Shown piece by piece: positions 6,665 through 14,644 of a stretch of DNA of 20,615 nt (positions within the stretch are counted from its first letter, which is position 1; each line of letters starts with the position of its first letter). The stretch comes from DATATV01 sp035551355 (GTDB taxonomy: Bacteria; Actinomycetota; Actinomycetes; Mycobacteriales; Pseudonocardiaceae): positions 1-20,615 of the forward strand of contig DASZNF010000067.1 of NCBI GenBank assembly GCA_035551355.1. The letters run 5' to 3'. The notes beneath the pieces were generated by a model. It was not told the origin of the DNA. It made no database searches and saw nothing but the letters and a program-made list of their open reading frames with translations. The translations under genes were made by a program, and so were the position numbers.

Positions 6665-7771
6665 GTGGCGGAACTGGCCGGGCTGATCGGCTTCACCCAC
6701 GCGTTGCGGGCGGCCGGGCTCGGCGTCGACACCCATCGCGTCGATGCCTACCTGCGCGCGGTGGACTGCGTGGACCTGGCCGACCCGGCCAACCTGTACT
6801 GGGCCGGGCGGGTCACGCTGTGCGCCGACGCCGACGATCTGCCCTGCTACGACGAGGCGTTCTTCGCCTGGTTCACCGCGAGCGGAATGCCGGTCACCCC
6901 GGCCCGCGCGACAGCCAGGAACACCCCGGTCACGCTGGCCGCGCTGCCCTCCGGCGGCGCGGCCGGTGAGCCGTCCGCCACCGAGCCGATGCCGCTGCTG
7001 CGCACCGCCGCCAGCGACGTGGAAGTGTTGCGGCACAAGGATTTCACCGCCATGTCGGCGGCCGAGCGCAAGCACCTGCACGAGCTGTTCGCCCAGCTGG
7101 ACGTGGTCCCGGCCCGGCGGCGCGGAGTCCGCCGCCGACCGCACCGGCACGGCCCTCTGGACCCCCGCCGCACCCTGCGGGTAATGCTGGCCAACGGCGG
7201 CGAACCGGTGCGGCTGCGCAGGCGCCGCCGGGAACATCGGCCCCGGTCGCTGGTGTTGCTCATCGATGTGTCAGGTTCCATGAGTCCGTATGCGGACTCG
7301 TTGCTGCGCTTCGCGCACGTGGTGGCCCGCCGCTACGGCGGCCGGGTCGAGGTGTTCACCCTGGGCACCCGGCTGACCCGGGTGTCCCGGCAGCTCACCC
7401 ACCGCGACCCGGAACAGGCGCTGGCCCTGGCCGGGCGGGCGGTGCCGGACTTCGCCGGGGGCACCCGGCTTGGCGAGGGAGTACGCGCGTTCCTTGATCG
7501 GTGGGGTCAGCGCGGCACCGCCCGCCAGGCCGTGGTGGTGCTGTTCTCCGACGGCTGGGAGCGCGGCGACCCCGGGCTGCTCGGCGAGCAGCTGGGCCGC
7601 CTGCACCGGCTGGCGCACAAGGTGTTCTGGGTCAATCCGCACGTCGGCGGCGCCGACTATCGCCCGGTGCAGTCCGGGATAGCGGTCGCACTGCCTCATC
7701 TGGACCGGTTGGTGGCCGGGCACAGCCTGGCCGCCATGGGAAATCTGCTGCGGGAGATCCGCGATGCGTGA
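6665..7771 (+). CDS. coxE: VWA domain-containing protein (CoxE-like)
   Basis: A 368-residue protein with a CoxE-type N-terminal region beginning LAGLIGFTHALRAAGL, an Arg-rich middle, and a C-terminal von Willebrand A domain. The metal-ion-dependent adhesion site is complete: DVSGSMS at about 201-207, Thr267 in FAGGTRLGEG, and Asp296 in LFSDGWERGD. CoxE proteins pair with the MoxR ATPase CoxD to finish the metal active site of CO dehydrogenase-type enzymes; the CoxD-like gene here is far upstream at 197-1102. An in-frame GTG at 6566 would add 33 residues, but codon composition and family start both favour GTG 6665. Its last eight bases overlap the next gene, XdhC-like, so the two are translationally coupled. 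Cytoplasmic. Confidence 0.88.
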   Translation: MAELAGLIGFTHALRAAGLGVDTHRVDAYLRAVDCVDLADPANLYWAGRVTLCADADDLPCYDEAFFAWFTASGMPVTPARATARNTPVTLAALPSGGAAGEPSATEPMPLLRTAASDVEVLRHKDFTAMSAAERKHLHELFAQLDVVPARRRGVRRRPHRHGPLDPRRTLRVMLANGGEPVRLRRRRREHRPRSLVLLIDVSGSMSPYADSLLRFAHVVARRYGGRVEVFTLGTRLTRVSRQLTHRDPEQALALAGRAVPDFAGGTRLGEGVRAFLDRWGQRGTARQAVVVLFSDGWERGDPGLLGEQLGRLHRLAHKVFWVNPHVGGADYRPVQSGIAVALPHLDRLVAGHSLAAMGNLLREIRDA

Positions 7772-8897
7772 TGTGCTCGACGAACTGCACCGACGGTGGC
7801 TGGCCGGGGAAACGGTCGGCCTCGGCACGGTGGTGGCCACCTTCCGTTCCGCGCCCCGGGAACCCGGCTCGGCCATGCTGGTCGGCTCGGACGGCGCGGT
7901 CACCGGCAGCGTGTCCGGGGGCTGCGTCGAGGGCGCGGTGTACGAGCTGGCCCAGCAGGTCACCGCGGACGGCGAGGCGGTGTTGCAGCGCTACGGGGTC
8001 TCCGACGACGACGCGTTCTCGGTCGGGCTGACCTGCGGCGGCATCCTGGACGTGTTCGTCGAGCCGGTGGACAACCGGACCTTCCCGGAACTGGGCGAGA
8101 TCGTCGAGGCGGTGCGGGCCGAGCAGCCGGTCGCGGTGGCCACCGTGGTGGCCCACCCGGACGCCTCCCGGATCGGCAAGCGGCTGGTGGTCTGGCCGGA
8201 CCGGCGCTCCGGCACGCTGGGCGCGCCGCGGGTGGACGACGCGGTGGCCGACGACACCCGCGGCCTGCTGGCCAGCGGCCGGACCGGCGCCCTGCACTAC
8301 GGGCCGGAGGGGCAGCGCCGGGGCGAGGGCCTGACCGTGTTCGTGAACTCCTTCGAGCCGCCGCCGCGGATGCTGGTGTTCGGCGCCATCGACTTCGCCG
8401 GGGCCATGGCCCGGCTGGGCGGCTTCCTGGGTTACCGGGTGACCGTGTGCGACGCGCGGCCGGTGTTCGCCACCGCCTCGCGGTTCCCGGACGCCTCCGA
8501 GGTGGTGGTCGACTGGCCGCACCGGTACCTGGCCGCGGAAGCCGAGGCGGGCCGGATCGACGGCCGGACCGTGGTGACCGTGCTGACCCACGACCCCAAG
8601 TTCGACGTGCCGCTGCTGGAGGTCGCGCTGCGGCTGGAGCTGGGCTATGTCGGCGCGATGGGCTCCCGGCGCACGCACGACGACCGGCTGGCCCGGCTGC
8701 GCGAAGCGGGCCTGACCGAGTCCGAGCTGGACCGGCTGTCCTCGCCGATCGGCCTGGATCTGGGCGCTCGCACGCCCGAGGAGACCGCGGTGTCCATCGC
8801 CGCGGAGATCATCGCGCTGCGCTGGGGCGGCGGCGGGACCCGGCTGGCCGAACTGTCCGGCCGCATCCACTCCGATCTGCCGCTGACCGCCGGCTAG
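7764..8897 (+). CDS. XdhC/CoxI family molybdenum-cofactor insertion protein
   Basis: A 377-residue two-domain protein. The N-terminal XdhC_CoxI domain shows REPGSAMLVG and the conserved SVSGGCVEGAVYE near residues 48-61, with the invariant Cys. The C-terminal Rossmann-like XdhC_C domain begins MLVFGAIDFAGAMARLGGF and contains the family stretches YRVTVCDARPVFA and YVGAMGSRRTHDDR. XdhC proteins bind the molybdenum cofactor, protect or aid its sulfuration, and hand it to a xanthine-dehydrogenase-family apoenzyme, here most likely the CoxL-like protein at 12275-14644. ATG 7764 lies inside the end of the VWA gene. Only one XdhC homologue is present; some cox clusters have two (CoxF and CoxI). Confidence 0.93.
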   Translation: MRDVLDELHRRWLAGETVGLGTVVATFRSAPREPGSAMLVGSDGAVTGSVSGGCVEGAVYELAQQVTADGEAVLQRYGVSDDDAFSVGLTCGGILDVFVEPVDNRTFPELGEIVEAVRAEQPVAVATVVAHPDASRIGKRLVVWPDRRSGTLGAPRVDDAVADDTRGLLASGRTGALHYGPEGQRRGEGLTVFVNSFEPPPRMLVFGAIDFAGAMARLGGFLGYRVTVCDARPVFATASRFPDASEVVVDWPHRYLAAEAEAGRIDGRTVVTVLTHDPKFDVPLLEVALRLELGYVGAMGSRRTHDDRLARLREAGLTESELDRLSSPIGLDLGARTPEETAVSIAAEIIALRWGGGGTRLAELSGRIHSDLPLTAG

Positions 8898-9023
8898 CAC
8901 TCGGCGCGGCCGACCGGAGTAGCGAAACGGCCTTCCGCCCAGCCCGGGTGGAAGTGGGATCCGCGATCACTGCGCCACTGGCCGCCATCCGGGTTACCCC
9001 TTTCGCCGCAAGCATTTCCGCCG

Positions 9024-9053
9024 ACCCGAACCCACAGGCTGTTCGGGTAATCT
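9024..9053 (+). promoter_or_regulatory. Seven-base inverted repeat joined to a -10-like hexamer
   Basis: Arms ACCCGAA (9024-9030) and TTCGGGT (9042-9048) are perfectly complementary with an 11-base spacer. The right arm abuts TAATCT (9048-9053), a -10-like hexamer about 25 bases before ATG 9079. The repeat occupies the -35/spacer region, a usual repressor position. It lies in the 181-base gap after the XdhC gene; nothing else recognisable is in that gap. Confidence 0.45.
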
Positions 9054-9078
9054 TCGCTGGCTGGAGAGGCGGGCGCGG

Positions 9079-10530
9079 ATGAGAGCAGCGAGCCGGGCGG
9101 CGGCCGCACTCGGGGTGCTGGTCGCGTTTCATCTGTTCTGTCTCGCGACGATCGCCGGCCTGCTCGCCGTGGACGCCGTCGCGCTGAATCGCGGCCCGCT
9201 GTTCGCGCTCACCCTCATCCTGGTCGTCCCGGTGGTCACGCTGCTGACCGCGGGGCTGGTGGTGCTCGCCTCCGACACCGGCCCCGAGCGGACCGGCGTG
9301 GCGATCGGGCGGGCCGAGCAGGACGGGCTGTGGGCGCTGGTCGACCGGGTCGCCGCGCAACTGGGCGCCCGCGTGCCCGACGAGCTGCGGCTGGTCCCGG
9401 GCACCGCGCTGACGCTGGGCGAACGCGGCCCGATCTGCGGTCTGCTGCCCGGCAGGCAGACCCTCCACATCGGACTGGCCGAGCTGGCCGGGCTCGGCTC
9501 GGCCGAACTGGCCGCGGTGGTGGCCGGGCAGCTGGGCCGGTTCGGCGGCCGGCAGGCCCGGCTGGCCGGCGCCACCTACCGGACCAGCCAGTCGGTGCGC
9601 CGCGGTATCGACCGGCTGTCCCGGCAGCGCGTGCTGGCCCGCACCATCGCCATCCCGCTGGCCTGGCTGGCCCGGCGCTATGACCGGCTGGCCGGTCCGG
9701 TGTGCCGGGACCGGGAACGGGCCACCGAGCGGATCGCCGCGCACCTGACCGGACCGGACGCGGCGACCCGGGCCCTGGCCGCCGGTCCGGCGCTGGGCCA
9801 GGTCTGGGCCCAGCTGGTCGACCGGCACCTGGACCCGGGCCGCCGGTCGGGCTTCCTGCCCCGGCGTCCGGTGGCCGGATTCCTTGCCGTGCAAGCGGAC
9901 CTGGCCCGGACCGAGGAGTCCGTGCCGGTCCGCACAGCCCGCCGGGCCACCGCTCTGCTGCGCGAACCGGACACCGCCTTCCTGGCCGTGCTCGCCGACT
10001 GGGCGGCCGGACCGGGCGAACCGGTGCTGCTGGAATGGCCGGATTTCGCGCACGCCGCGATGCGGGCCGAACTGCTGCGCACGGTCACCCCGCTGCTGGA
10101 CTCGGCGGCCGCGCTGACCGGCGCAACCGGGACCCCGCAACAGGTGCTCGATCTGCTGGCCGCCGACCGGCTGACCGAACTGGGCGCCCCGTTCGCGGGC
10201 ACCGCGCCCGGCGCGGGACCGAGAGCCCGCCGGGAGTTGGCCCGCAGCGCCGTGCGCCGCCAGCTCGGCGGCCTGGCCCTGGTGCTGCTGACCGACATCG
10301 GCGCAGCCCGCTGGCCGCTGTCCTGGGCGCCCCCGGCCGAACTCGTGGTGGACCAGCCCTTCCACGACTGGCTGGCCCCGTTGCTGGATTCCGCGGTCGC
10401 CGACGGCGGTGACCTGGTCGGCCTGCGCACCCTGCTCGAGGAGGCCGGGGCCCGGTTGTCCGTGCGGCCCACCGCGCGCGAATCGGCCACGCCCGTCCGG
10501 AAAGGACCGCACCCCCATGGCATTCGGTAG
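9079..10530 (+). CDS. Membrane protein with degenerate M48 peptidase domain
   Basis: A 483-residue protein with two N-terminal membrane segments (about 8-31 and 40-64), then a region laid out like M48 (HtpX/Ste24-type) metallopeptidases. The stretch LHIGLAELAGLGSAELAAVVA followed by GQLGRFGG corresponds to the canonical lead-in and HELGH motif, but both His and the Glu are replaced: G150, Q151 and R154 stand where HExxH should be. The later Glu region is partly kept (RERATERIAA, Glu213 aligned with the third zinc ligand). It is therefore probably a pseudo-protease. Residues from about 230 on are an alanine- and leucine-rich helical region I cannot assign. GGAG lies about ten bases before ATG. 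It overlaps the next gene by 14 bases, so the pair is coupled. Placement between cofactor-maturation and enzyme genes suggests a scaffold or quality-control job; that is inference. Confidence 0.72.
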   Translation: MRAASRAAAALGVLVAFHLFCLATIAGLLAVDAVALNRGPLFALTLILVVPVVTLLTAGLVVLASDTGPERTGVAIGRAEQDGLWALVDRVAAQLGARVPDELRLVPGTALTLGERGPICGLLPGRQTLHIGLAELAGLGSAELAAVVAGQLGRFGGRQARLAGATYRTSQSVRRGIDRLSRQRVLARTIAIPLAWLARRYDRLAGPVCRDRERATERIAAHLTGPDAATRALAAGPALGQVWAQLVDRHLDPGRRSGFLPRRPVAGFLAVQADLARTEESVPVRTARRATALLREPDTAFLAVLADWAAGPGEPVLLEWPDFAHAAMRAELLRTVTPLLDSAAALTGATGTPQQVLDLLAADRLTELGAPFAGTAPGAGPRARRELARSAVRRQLGGLALVLLTDIGAARWPLSWAPPAELVVDQPFHDWLAPLLDSAVADGGDLVGLRTLLEEAGARLSVRPTARESATPVRKGPHPHGIR

Positions 10531-11641
10531 CCGGCGCGCCGCCCGAAGACTCGCCGAGGCGGCCGCGATCGTCGCCGCCACGGGCAGTCCGGACGACACC
10601 GCGCACACCTCGGATCCGTTGCACCGAGCCAGACCGGAGCGGCACGGGCTGGTCCCCGACGACGTGGTGACCGCCGACCCGGTGGTCGGCGCCGAGGAGG
10701 CCGCGGTGCGGGCCGCGGCCCTGCGCGGGGACTGGCGGCCCGCCGCCCGGACGCTGCACCGGATCGGCCAGAACTGGGAGTCGCGCGCGATCTGGGTGCG
10801 TGCCCTGGCCACCATCGCGGCGAACGAGGACGGCTGGCTGCGGGAATGGCGCGCGGCTGAGCCGAAATCGCCGGACGCGGCCGTGGTGCACGCCGACTCG
10901 CTGGTCACCCTGGCCTGGCAGGTGCGCAGCACCGAACGCGCCGAACACGTGTCCTCCGAACAGTTCGCCACGTTCTTCCGCATCCTGGAGGAGGCGGTGC
11001 AGGCCTGCCGGGCCGCGGTCGCGCTGGCGCCGGCCGACCCGACTCCGTGGGCCACCCTGCTGGCCGTGGCCAAGGGCCTGCAGTGGGACGCCATCGCCTT
11101 CGAACAGGTGTGGACCGAGTTGGTCAACCGGGCGCCGACGCACCGCGCCGGGCACGACCGGGCGCTGTCCTACTGGTGTGCCAAGTGGCTGGGCTCGCAC
11201 GAGAAGATGTTCGAATTCGCTTGGCAGGCCGGGGAAAAAGCGCCGGTGCTGGCCGTGCTGCCGCTGGTGGCCGCGTTCGAGTACTGGGCCCAGGAGGGCA
11301 GCCCGAGCATGTTCGCCGAGCCCCGGATGCAGGCCGCGGCCGACACGGTGCGCGCGGGCTGGCTCGAACTGGCCGGCAGGGACAGCCACTACGCCCAACA
11401 CGATCGGGCGATGGTGGCCACCACGCTGACCTTCGGCGGGCGCGGCGAGGAAGGGCTCGCCGAGTTCCGGATTCTCGGCACCCGGGCCGACGCGGGCCGG
11501 TGGCACTACTTCCCGCCCGCCCCGCACAAGTTCCTCCAGCTACGTCGACTGGCCTGTCTGCAGTCCGAGATCACTGAACCGGGCCGGCACGTTTCCGCTG
11601 ATGCGGACCGGCACTCGGATGTCAATCCGCATTCGCGGTGA
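10517..11641 (+). CDS. Alpha-helical-repeat-like protein of unknown function
   Basis: A 374-residue protein, soluble, with no membrane segment or signal peptide. After a basic start (FGSRRAARRLAEAA) it consists of successive amphipathic helix pairs, for example SRAIWVRALATIAANE, PDAAVVHADSLVTLAWQ, ACRAAVALAPADPTPWATLL and HRAGHDRALSYWCAKWLG, which read like TPR-type or DUF4034-like repeats and suggest a protein-binding scaffold. I cannot name the family. ATG 10517 lies inside the end of the M48-like gene, with AAAGGA at 10501-10506. The last roughly 20 codons are less G/C-biased at third positions. Its tight coupling to the M48-like membrane protein implies that the two work together; the next gene, coxS-like, follows after 106 bases. 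Confidence 0.75.
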   Translation: MAFGSRRAARRLAEAAAIVAATGSPDDTAHTSDPLHRARPERHGLVPDDVVTADPVVGAEEAAVRAAALRGDWRPAARTLHRIGQNWESRAIWVRALATIAANEDGWLREWRAAEPKSPDAAVVHADSLVTLAWQVRSTERAEHVSSEQFATFFRILEEAVQACRAAVALAPADPTPWATLLAVAKGLQWDAIAFEQVWTELVNRAPTHRAGHDRALSYWCAKWLGSHEKMFEFAWQAGEKAPVLAVLPLVAAFEYWAQEGSPSMFAEPRMQAAADTVRAGWLELAGRDSHYAQHDRAMVATTLTFGGRGEEGLAEFRILGTRADAGRWHYFPPAPHKFLQLRRLACLQSEITEPGRHVSADADRHSDVNPHSR

Positions 11642-11747
11642 TCAACACGAACGTGTTCCAGTTGGGGTTGTCGGACCCGATGCGGGGGAGCAGCCTTACT
11701 GCGGTGAGCCCGCTCACACCGCCCGTAAGTCCGAACCGGGAGGTTCC
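11642..11747 (+). promoter_or_regulatory. Leader of the S-L-M operon with two perfect palindromes
   Basis: AACACG-AA-CGTGTT lies at 11644-11657 directly after the preceding stop codon, and GTGAGC-CC-GCTCAC lies at 11704-11717, within a larger imperfect GCGG...CCGC hairpin (11701-11722). GGGAGG at 11738-11743 is the ribosome binding site of the next gene. No convincing -10 is visible. The palindromes may be operators or RNA structures controlling the molybdenum hydroxylase genes. Confidence 0.4.
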
Positions 11748-12275
11748 ATGCGTATCACCGTCACAGTCGACGGAACCGCCTACACCGATGACGTCGAACC
11801 CCGCACGCTGCTCGTCCACCACCTCCGGGAAAAGCTCGGCAAGGTAGGCACGGTGGTCGGTTGCGACACCAGCAACTGCGGCGCCTGCACCGTGCATGTC
11901 AACGGCCACAGCGTGAAGTCCTGCAGCATGCTGGCCGTCCAGGCCGACGGCGCGGAGATCACCACCGTGGAAGGGCTGGCCCGGAACGGTCAGCTGCATC
12001 CGGTGCAGCAGGCCTTCCACGACAATCACGCGTTGCAGTGCGGCTTCTGCACACCCGGCATGATCATGCAGTCGATCGACCTGCTGGCCGACGATCCCGA
12101 TCCGGACGAGGCCGCGGTGCGGCACGGACTGGAGGGAAACCTCTGCCGCTGCACCGGATACCAGAACATCGTGCGCGCGGTGCGCGACGCGGCCGCCCGG
12201 ATGAGCCCGGGCGCCGGACCCGAAGCCGAGCGGATCGCCGACGCCCGCGCCCCGCACGCCGTGGGAGGTGAGTGA
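11748..12275 (+). CDS. coxS: Molybdenum hydroxylase small subunit, 2x[2Fe-2S] (CoxS-like)
   Basis: A 175-residue iron-sulfur subunit. The plant-type [2Fe-2S] domain has Cys39, Cys44, Cys47 (GCDTSNCGAC) and Cys59; the C-terminal all-helical [2Fe-2S] domain has Cys98 and Cys101 (CGFCTPGM) and Cys133 and Cys135 (NLCRCTGYQN). All eight ligands are present. It relays electrons from the molybdopterin site of the large subunit to FAD of the medium subunit. The strong GGGAGG and family alignment (MRITVTVDG) select ATG 11748 although the frame is open further upstream. The tail after residue 150 is a little longer than typical. The stop overlaps the coxL-like start by one base (TGATG). It is the first gene in an S-L-M order typical of form II clusters. 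Confidence 0.95.
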   Translation: MRITVTVDGTAYTDDVEPRTLLVHHLREKLGKVGTVVGCDTSNCGACTVHVNGHSVKSCSMLAVQADGAEITTVEGLARNGQLHPVQQAFHDNHALQCGFCTPGMIMQSIDLLADDPDPDEAAVRHGLEGNLCRCTGYQNIVRAVRDAAARMSPGAGPEAERIADARAPHAVGGE

Positions 12276-14644
12276 TGACCGCGACCGCCGAACCGGAGAT
12301 CGGCCGGGCCCGCGCCCGTAAGGAAGACGCGCGGCTGATCACCGGCCGCACCCGGTGGACCGACAATCTCGCGCTGCCCGGCATGCTGCACCTGGCCATC
12401 CTGCGCAGCCCGGTGGCGCACGCCCGGATCACCCGGATCGACACCGAGGCCGCCCGCACGATGCCCAACGTGCTGGACGTGCTCACCGGCGCCGACATCG
12501 CCGACGCCCAGGGAAGTCTGCCCTGCGCCTGGCCGATCACCCCGGACATGAAGGCTCCCAACGCGCCCTCGCTGGCGGTGGACACGGTCAACTTCGCCGG
12601 TGAGGCGGTGGCCGTGGTGGTGGCCCGGGACGCCTACGCCGCCGACGACGCGTTGCAGGCCATCGACGTGGACTACGAGGACCTGCCGGTCGTGCTGGAC
12701 ATGGCCGAGGCGGTCAAGGACGGGGCCGAACTGGCCCACCCGGACCTGGGCACCAACGTCAGTGCCGTGTGGACGTTCGACTCGGCCGAAGCCGGCAGCG
12801 GCGGGGACGTGGAGTCGGCGATCAGCGACGCGGAAGTGTTGGTGCGCCGCACTTTCCGGCAGCAGCGGCTGATCCCGGCGTTCATGGAGCCGCGCTCGGT
12901 GGTGGTCGACCCGACCGGCGAGCAGCTGACCATGTGGTCGGCCACGCAGATCCCGCACATCCTGCGGCTGATGCTGGCCATGACCCTTGGTCTGCCCGAG
13001 CAGAAGATCCGGGTGATCGCCCCGGACGTGGGCGGGGGGTTCGGCGGCAAACTCCAGGTCACCCCGGAGGAAGTCATCGCCGTGCTGGTGGCGCAGCGCA
13101 CCGGGCGGCCGGTGAAGTACACCGAGTCGCGCACCGACAGCCTGCTGGCCGCGCACCACGGCCGGGACCAGATCCAGCACCTGACCCTGTCGGCCAAGCG
13201 GGACGGCACGGTCACCGGGCTGAAGGTGGAGCTGCTCGCCGACATGGGCGCCTATCTGCGGCTGGTCACCCCGGGCGTGCCGATCCTGGGCGCGTTCATG
13301 TTCAACTCCATCTACAAGTTCCCGGCCTATCACTTCTCCTGCACCAACGTGTTCACCAACAAGACGCCCACCGACGCCTATCGCGGCGCCGGCCGGCCGG
13401 AGGCCACCTTCGGCATCGAGCGGATGATGGACGAGCTGGCCGCCGAACTCGGGATGGACCCGATGGACGTGCGCCGCAAGAACTGGATCGCCCACGAGGA
13501 GTTCCCGTTCACCACGGTGGCCGGGCTGACCTACGACTCGGGCAACTACGAGGCGGCCACCGCCAAGGCCACCGCGCTGTTCGACTACGCAGGGCTGCGG
13601 GCCGAGCAGAAACGCCGCCGCGACGCCGGCGACCCGGTGCAACTGGGTCTCGGCATCTCCACGTTTACCGAGATGTGCGGCCTGGCGCCCTCCCGGGTGC
13701 TCGGCTCGCTGTCCTACGGCGCGGGCGGCTGGGAGCACGCGGCCATCCGGATGCTGCCCACCGGCAAAGTCGAGGTGGTCACCGGGTCCTCGGCGCACGG
13801 CCAGGGCCACGAAACGGCGTGGAGCCAGGTCGTGGCCGACAAACTGGGCGTGCCGTTCGAGGACATCGAGGTCATCCACGGCGACACCCAGTCTTCGCCC
13901 AAGGGCATGGACACCTACGGCTCGCGGTCGCTGACCGTGGGCGCCATCGCCGTGCTCGGCGCCGCGGACAAGGTGATCGGCAAGGCCAAAACCGTTGCCG
14001 CGCACCTGATGGAGTGCGCCGAGGACGACCTGGAGTTCGCCGAGGGCAAGTTCACCGTGCGCGGCACGGAGAGCGCCACCAGCATCCAGGACGTGGCGCT
14101 GGCCGTGTTCGCCGCGCACGACCTGCCCGACGGGATGGAGCCCTCGCTGGACTCCGAGGCCACCTACGACCCGGAGAACTTCTCCTTCCCGCACGGCACC
14201 CACCTGTGCGCGACCGAGGTGGACACCGAGACCGGGCAGGTGCGCATCCGGGCCTACGTGTGCGTGGACGACGTGGGCACCGTGGTCAACCCGCTGATCG
14301 TGGACGGCCAGGTGCACGGCGGACTGGCCCAGGGCATCGCCCAGGCACTGTTCGAGGAGGCGGTGCACGACGAGGGCGGCACGCTGACCACCGCCACCTT
14401 CGCCGACTACACGCTGCCCTCCGCGGCCGATCTGCCCAGCTTCACCACCGACCGCACCGAGACCCCGTCCACGACGAATCCGTTGGGGGTCAAGGGAGTC
14501 GGTGAGGCAGGCACCATCGCCTCCACCCCGGCGGTGGTCAACGCGGTGGTGGACGCGATCCGCCATCTCGGGGTGACCGATGTGGAGATGCCGTGCACGC
14601 CGATGCGGGTGTGGCGGGCCATCCAGAACGGAGCGGCACGATGA
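12275..14644 (+). CDS. coxL: Molybdenum hydroxylase large subunit, form II CO dehydrogenase-like
   Basis: A 789-residue molybdopterin subunit of the xanthine dehydrogenase family. It carries VGGGFGGK at 252-259, the active-site loop AYRGAGR at 368-374, GQGHET at 509-514, and GVKGVGEAG with the catalytic base Glu744. True (form I) CO dehydrogenase has AYxCSFR with a copper-binding Cys; here that Cys is absent, so the enzyme is form II, whose natural substrate is uncertain and may be a heterocycle, aldehyde or other small organic rather than CO. ATG 12275 is preferred to the preceding in-frame GTG at 12272; GGGAGGTGAG lies just upstream. The stop overlaps the medium-subunit start (ATGA). Cytoplasmic, active as an L2M2S2 heterohexamer by family analogy. 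Confidence 0.93.
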   Translation: MTATAEPEIGRARARKEDARLITGRTRWTDNLALPGMLHLAILRSPVAHARITRIDTEAARTMPNVLDVLTGADIADAQGSLPCAWPITPDMKAPNAPSLAVDTVNFAGEAVAVVVARDAYAADDALQAIDVDYEDLPVVLDMAEAVKDGAELAHPDLGTNVSAVWTFDSAEAGSGGDVESAISDAEVLVRRTFRQQRLIPAFMEPRSVVVDPTGEQLTMWSATQIPHILRLMLAMTLGLPEQKIRVIAPDVGGGFGGKLQVTPEEVIAVLVAQRTGRPVKYTESRTDSLLAAHHGRDQIQHLTLSAKRDGTVTGLKVELLADMGAYLRLVTPGVPILGAFMFNSIYKFPAYHFSCTNVFTNKTPTDAYRGAGRPEATFGIERMMDELAAELGMDPMDVRRKNWIAHEEFPFTTVAGLTYDSGNYEAATAKATALFDYAGLRAEQKRRRDAGDPVQLGLGISTFTEMCGLAPSRVLGSLSYGAGGWEHAAIRMLPTGKVEVVTGSSAHGQGHETAWSQVVADKLGVPFEDIEVIHGDTQSSPKGMDTYGSRSLTVGAIAVLGAADKVIGKAKTVAAHLMECAEDDLEFAEGKFTVRGTESATSIQDVALAVFAAHDLPDGMEPSLDSEATYDPENFSFPHGTHLCATEVDTETGQVRIRAYVCVDDVGTVVNPLIVDGQVHGGLAQGIAQALFEEAVHDEGGTLTTATFADYTLPSAADLPSFTTDRTETPSTTNPLGVKGVGEAGTIASTPAVVNAVVDAIRHLGVTDVEMPCTPMRVWRAIQNGAAR

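Noticed and set aside
8809..11127. A 772-codon minus-strand open frame over the M48-like and helical genes.
   Set aside because: Low-complexity Gly/Pro/Arg/Gln-rich translation; the plus-strand frames show coupled starts and codon bias.
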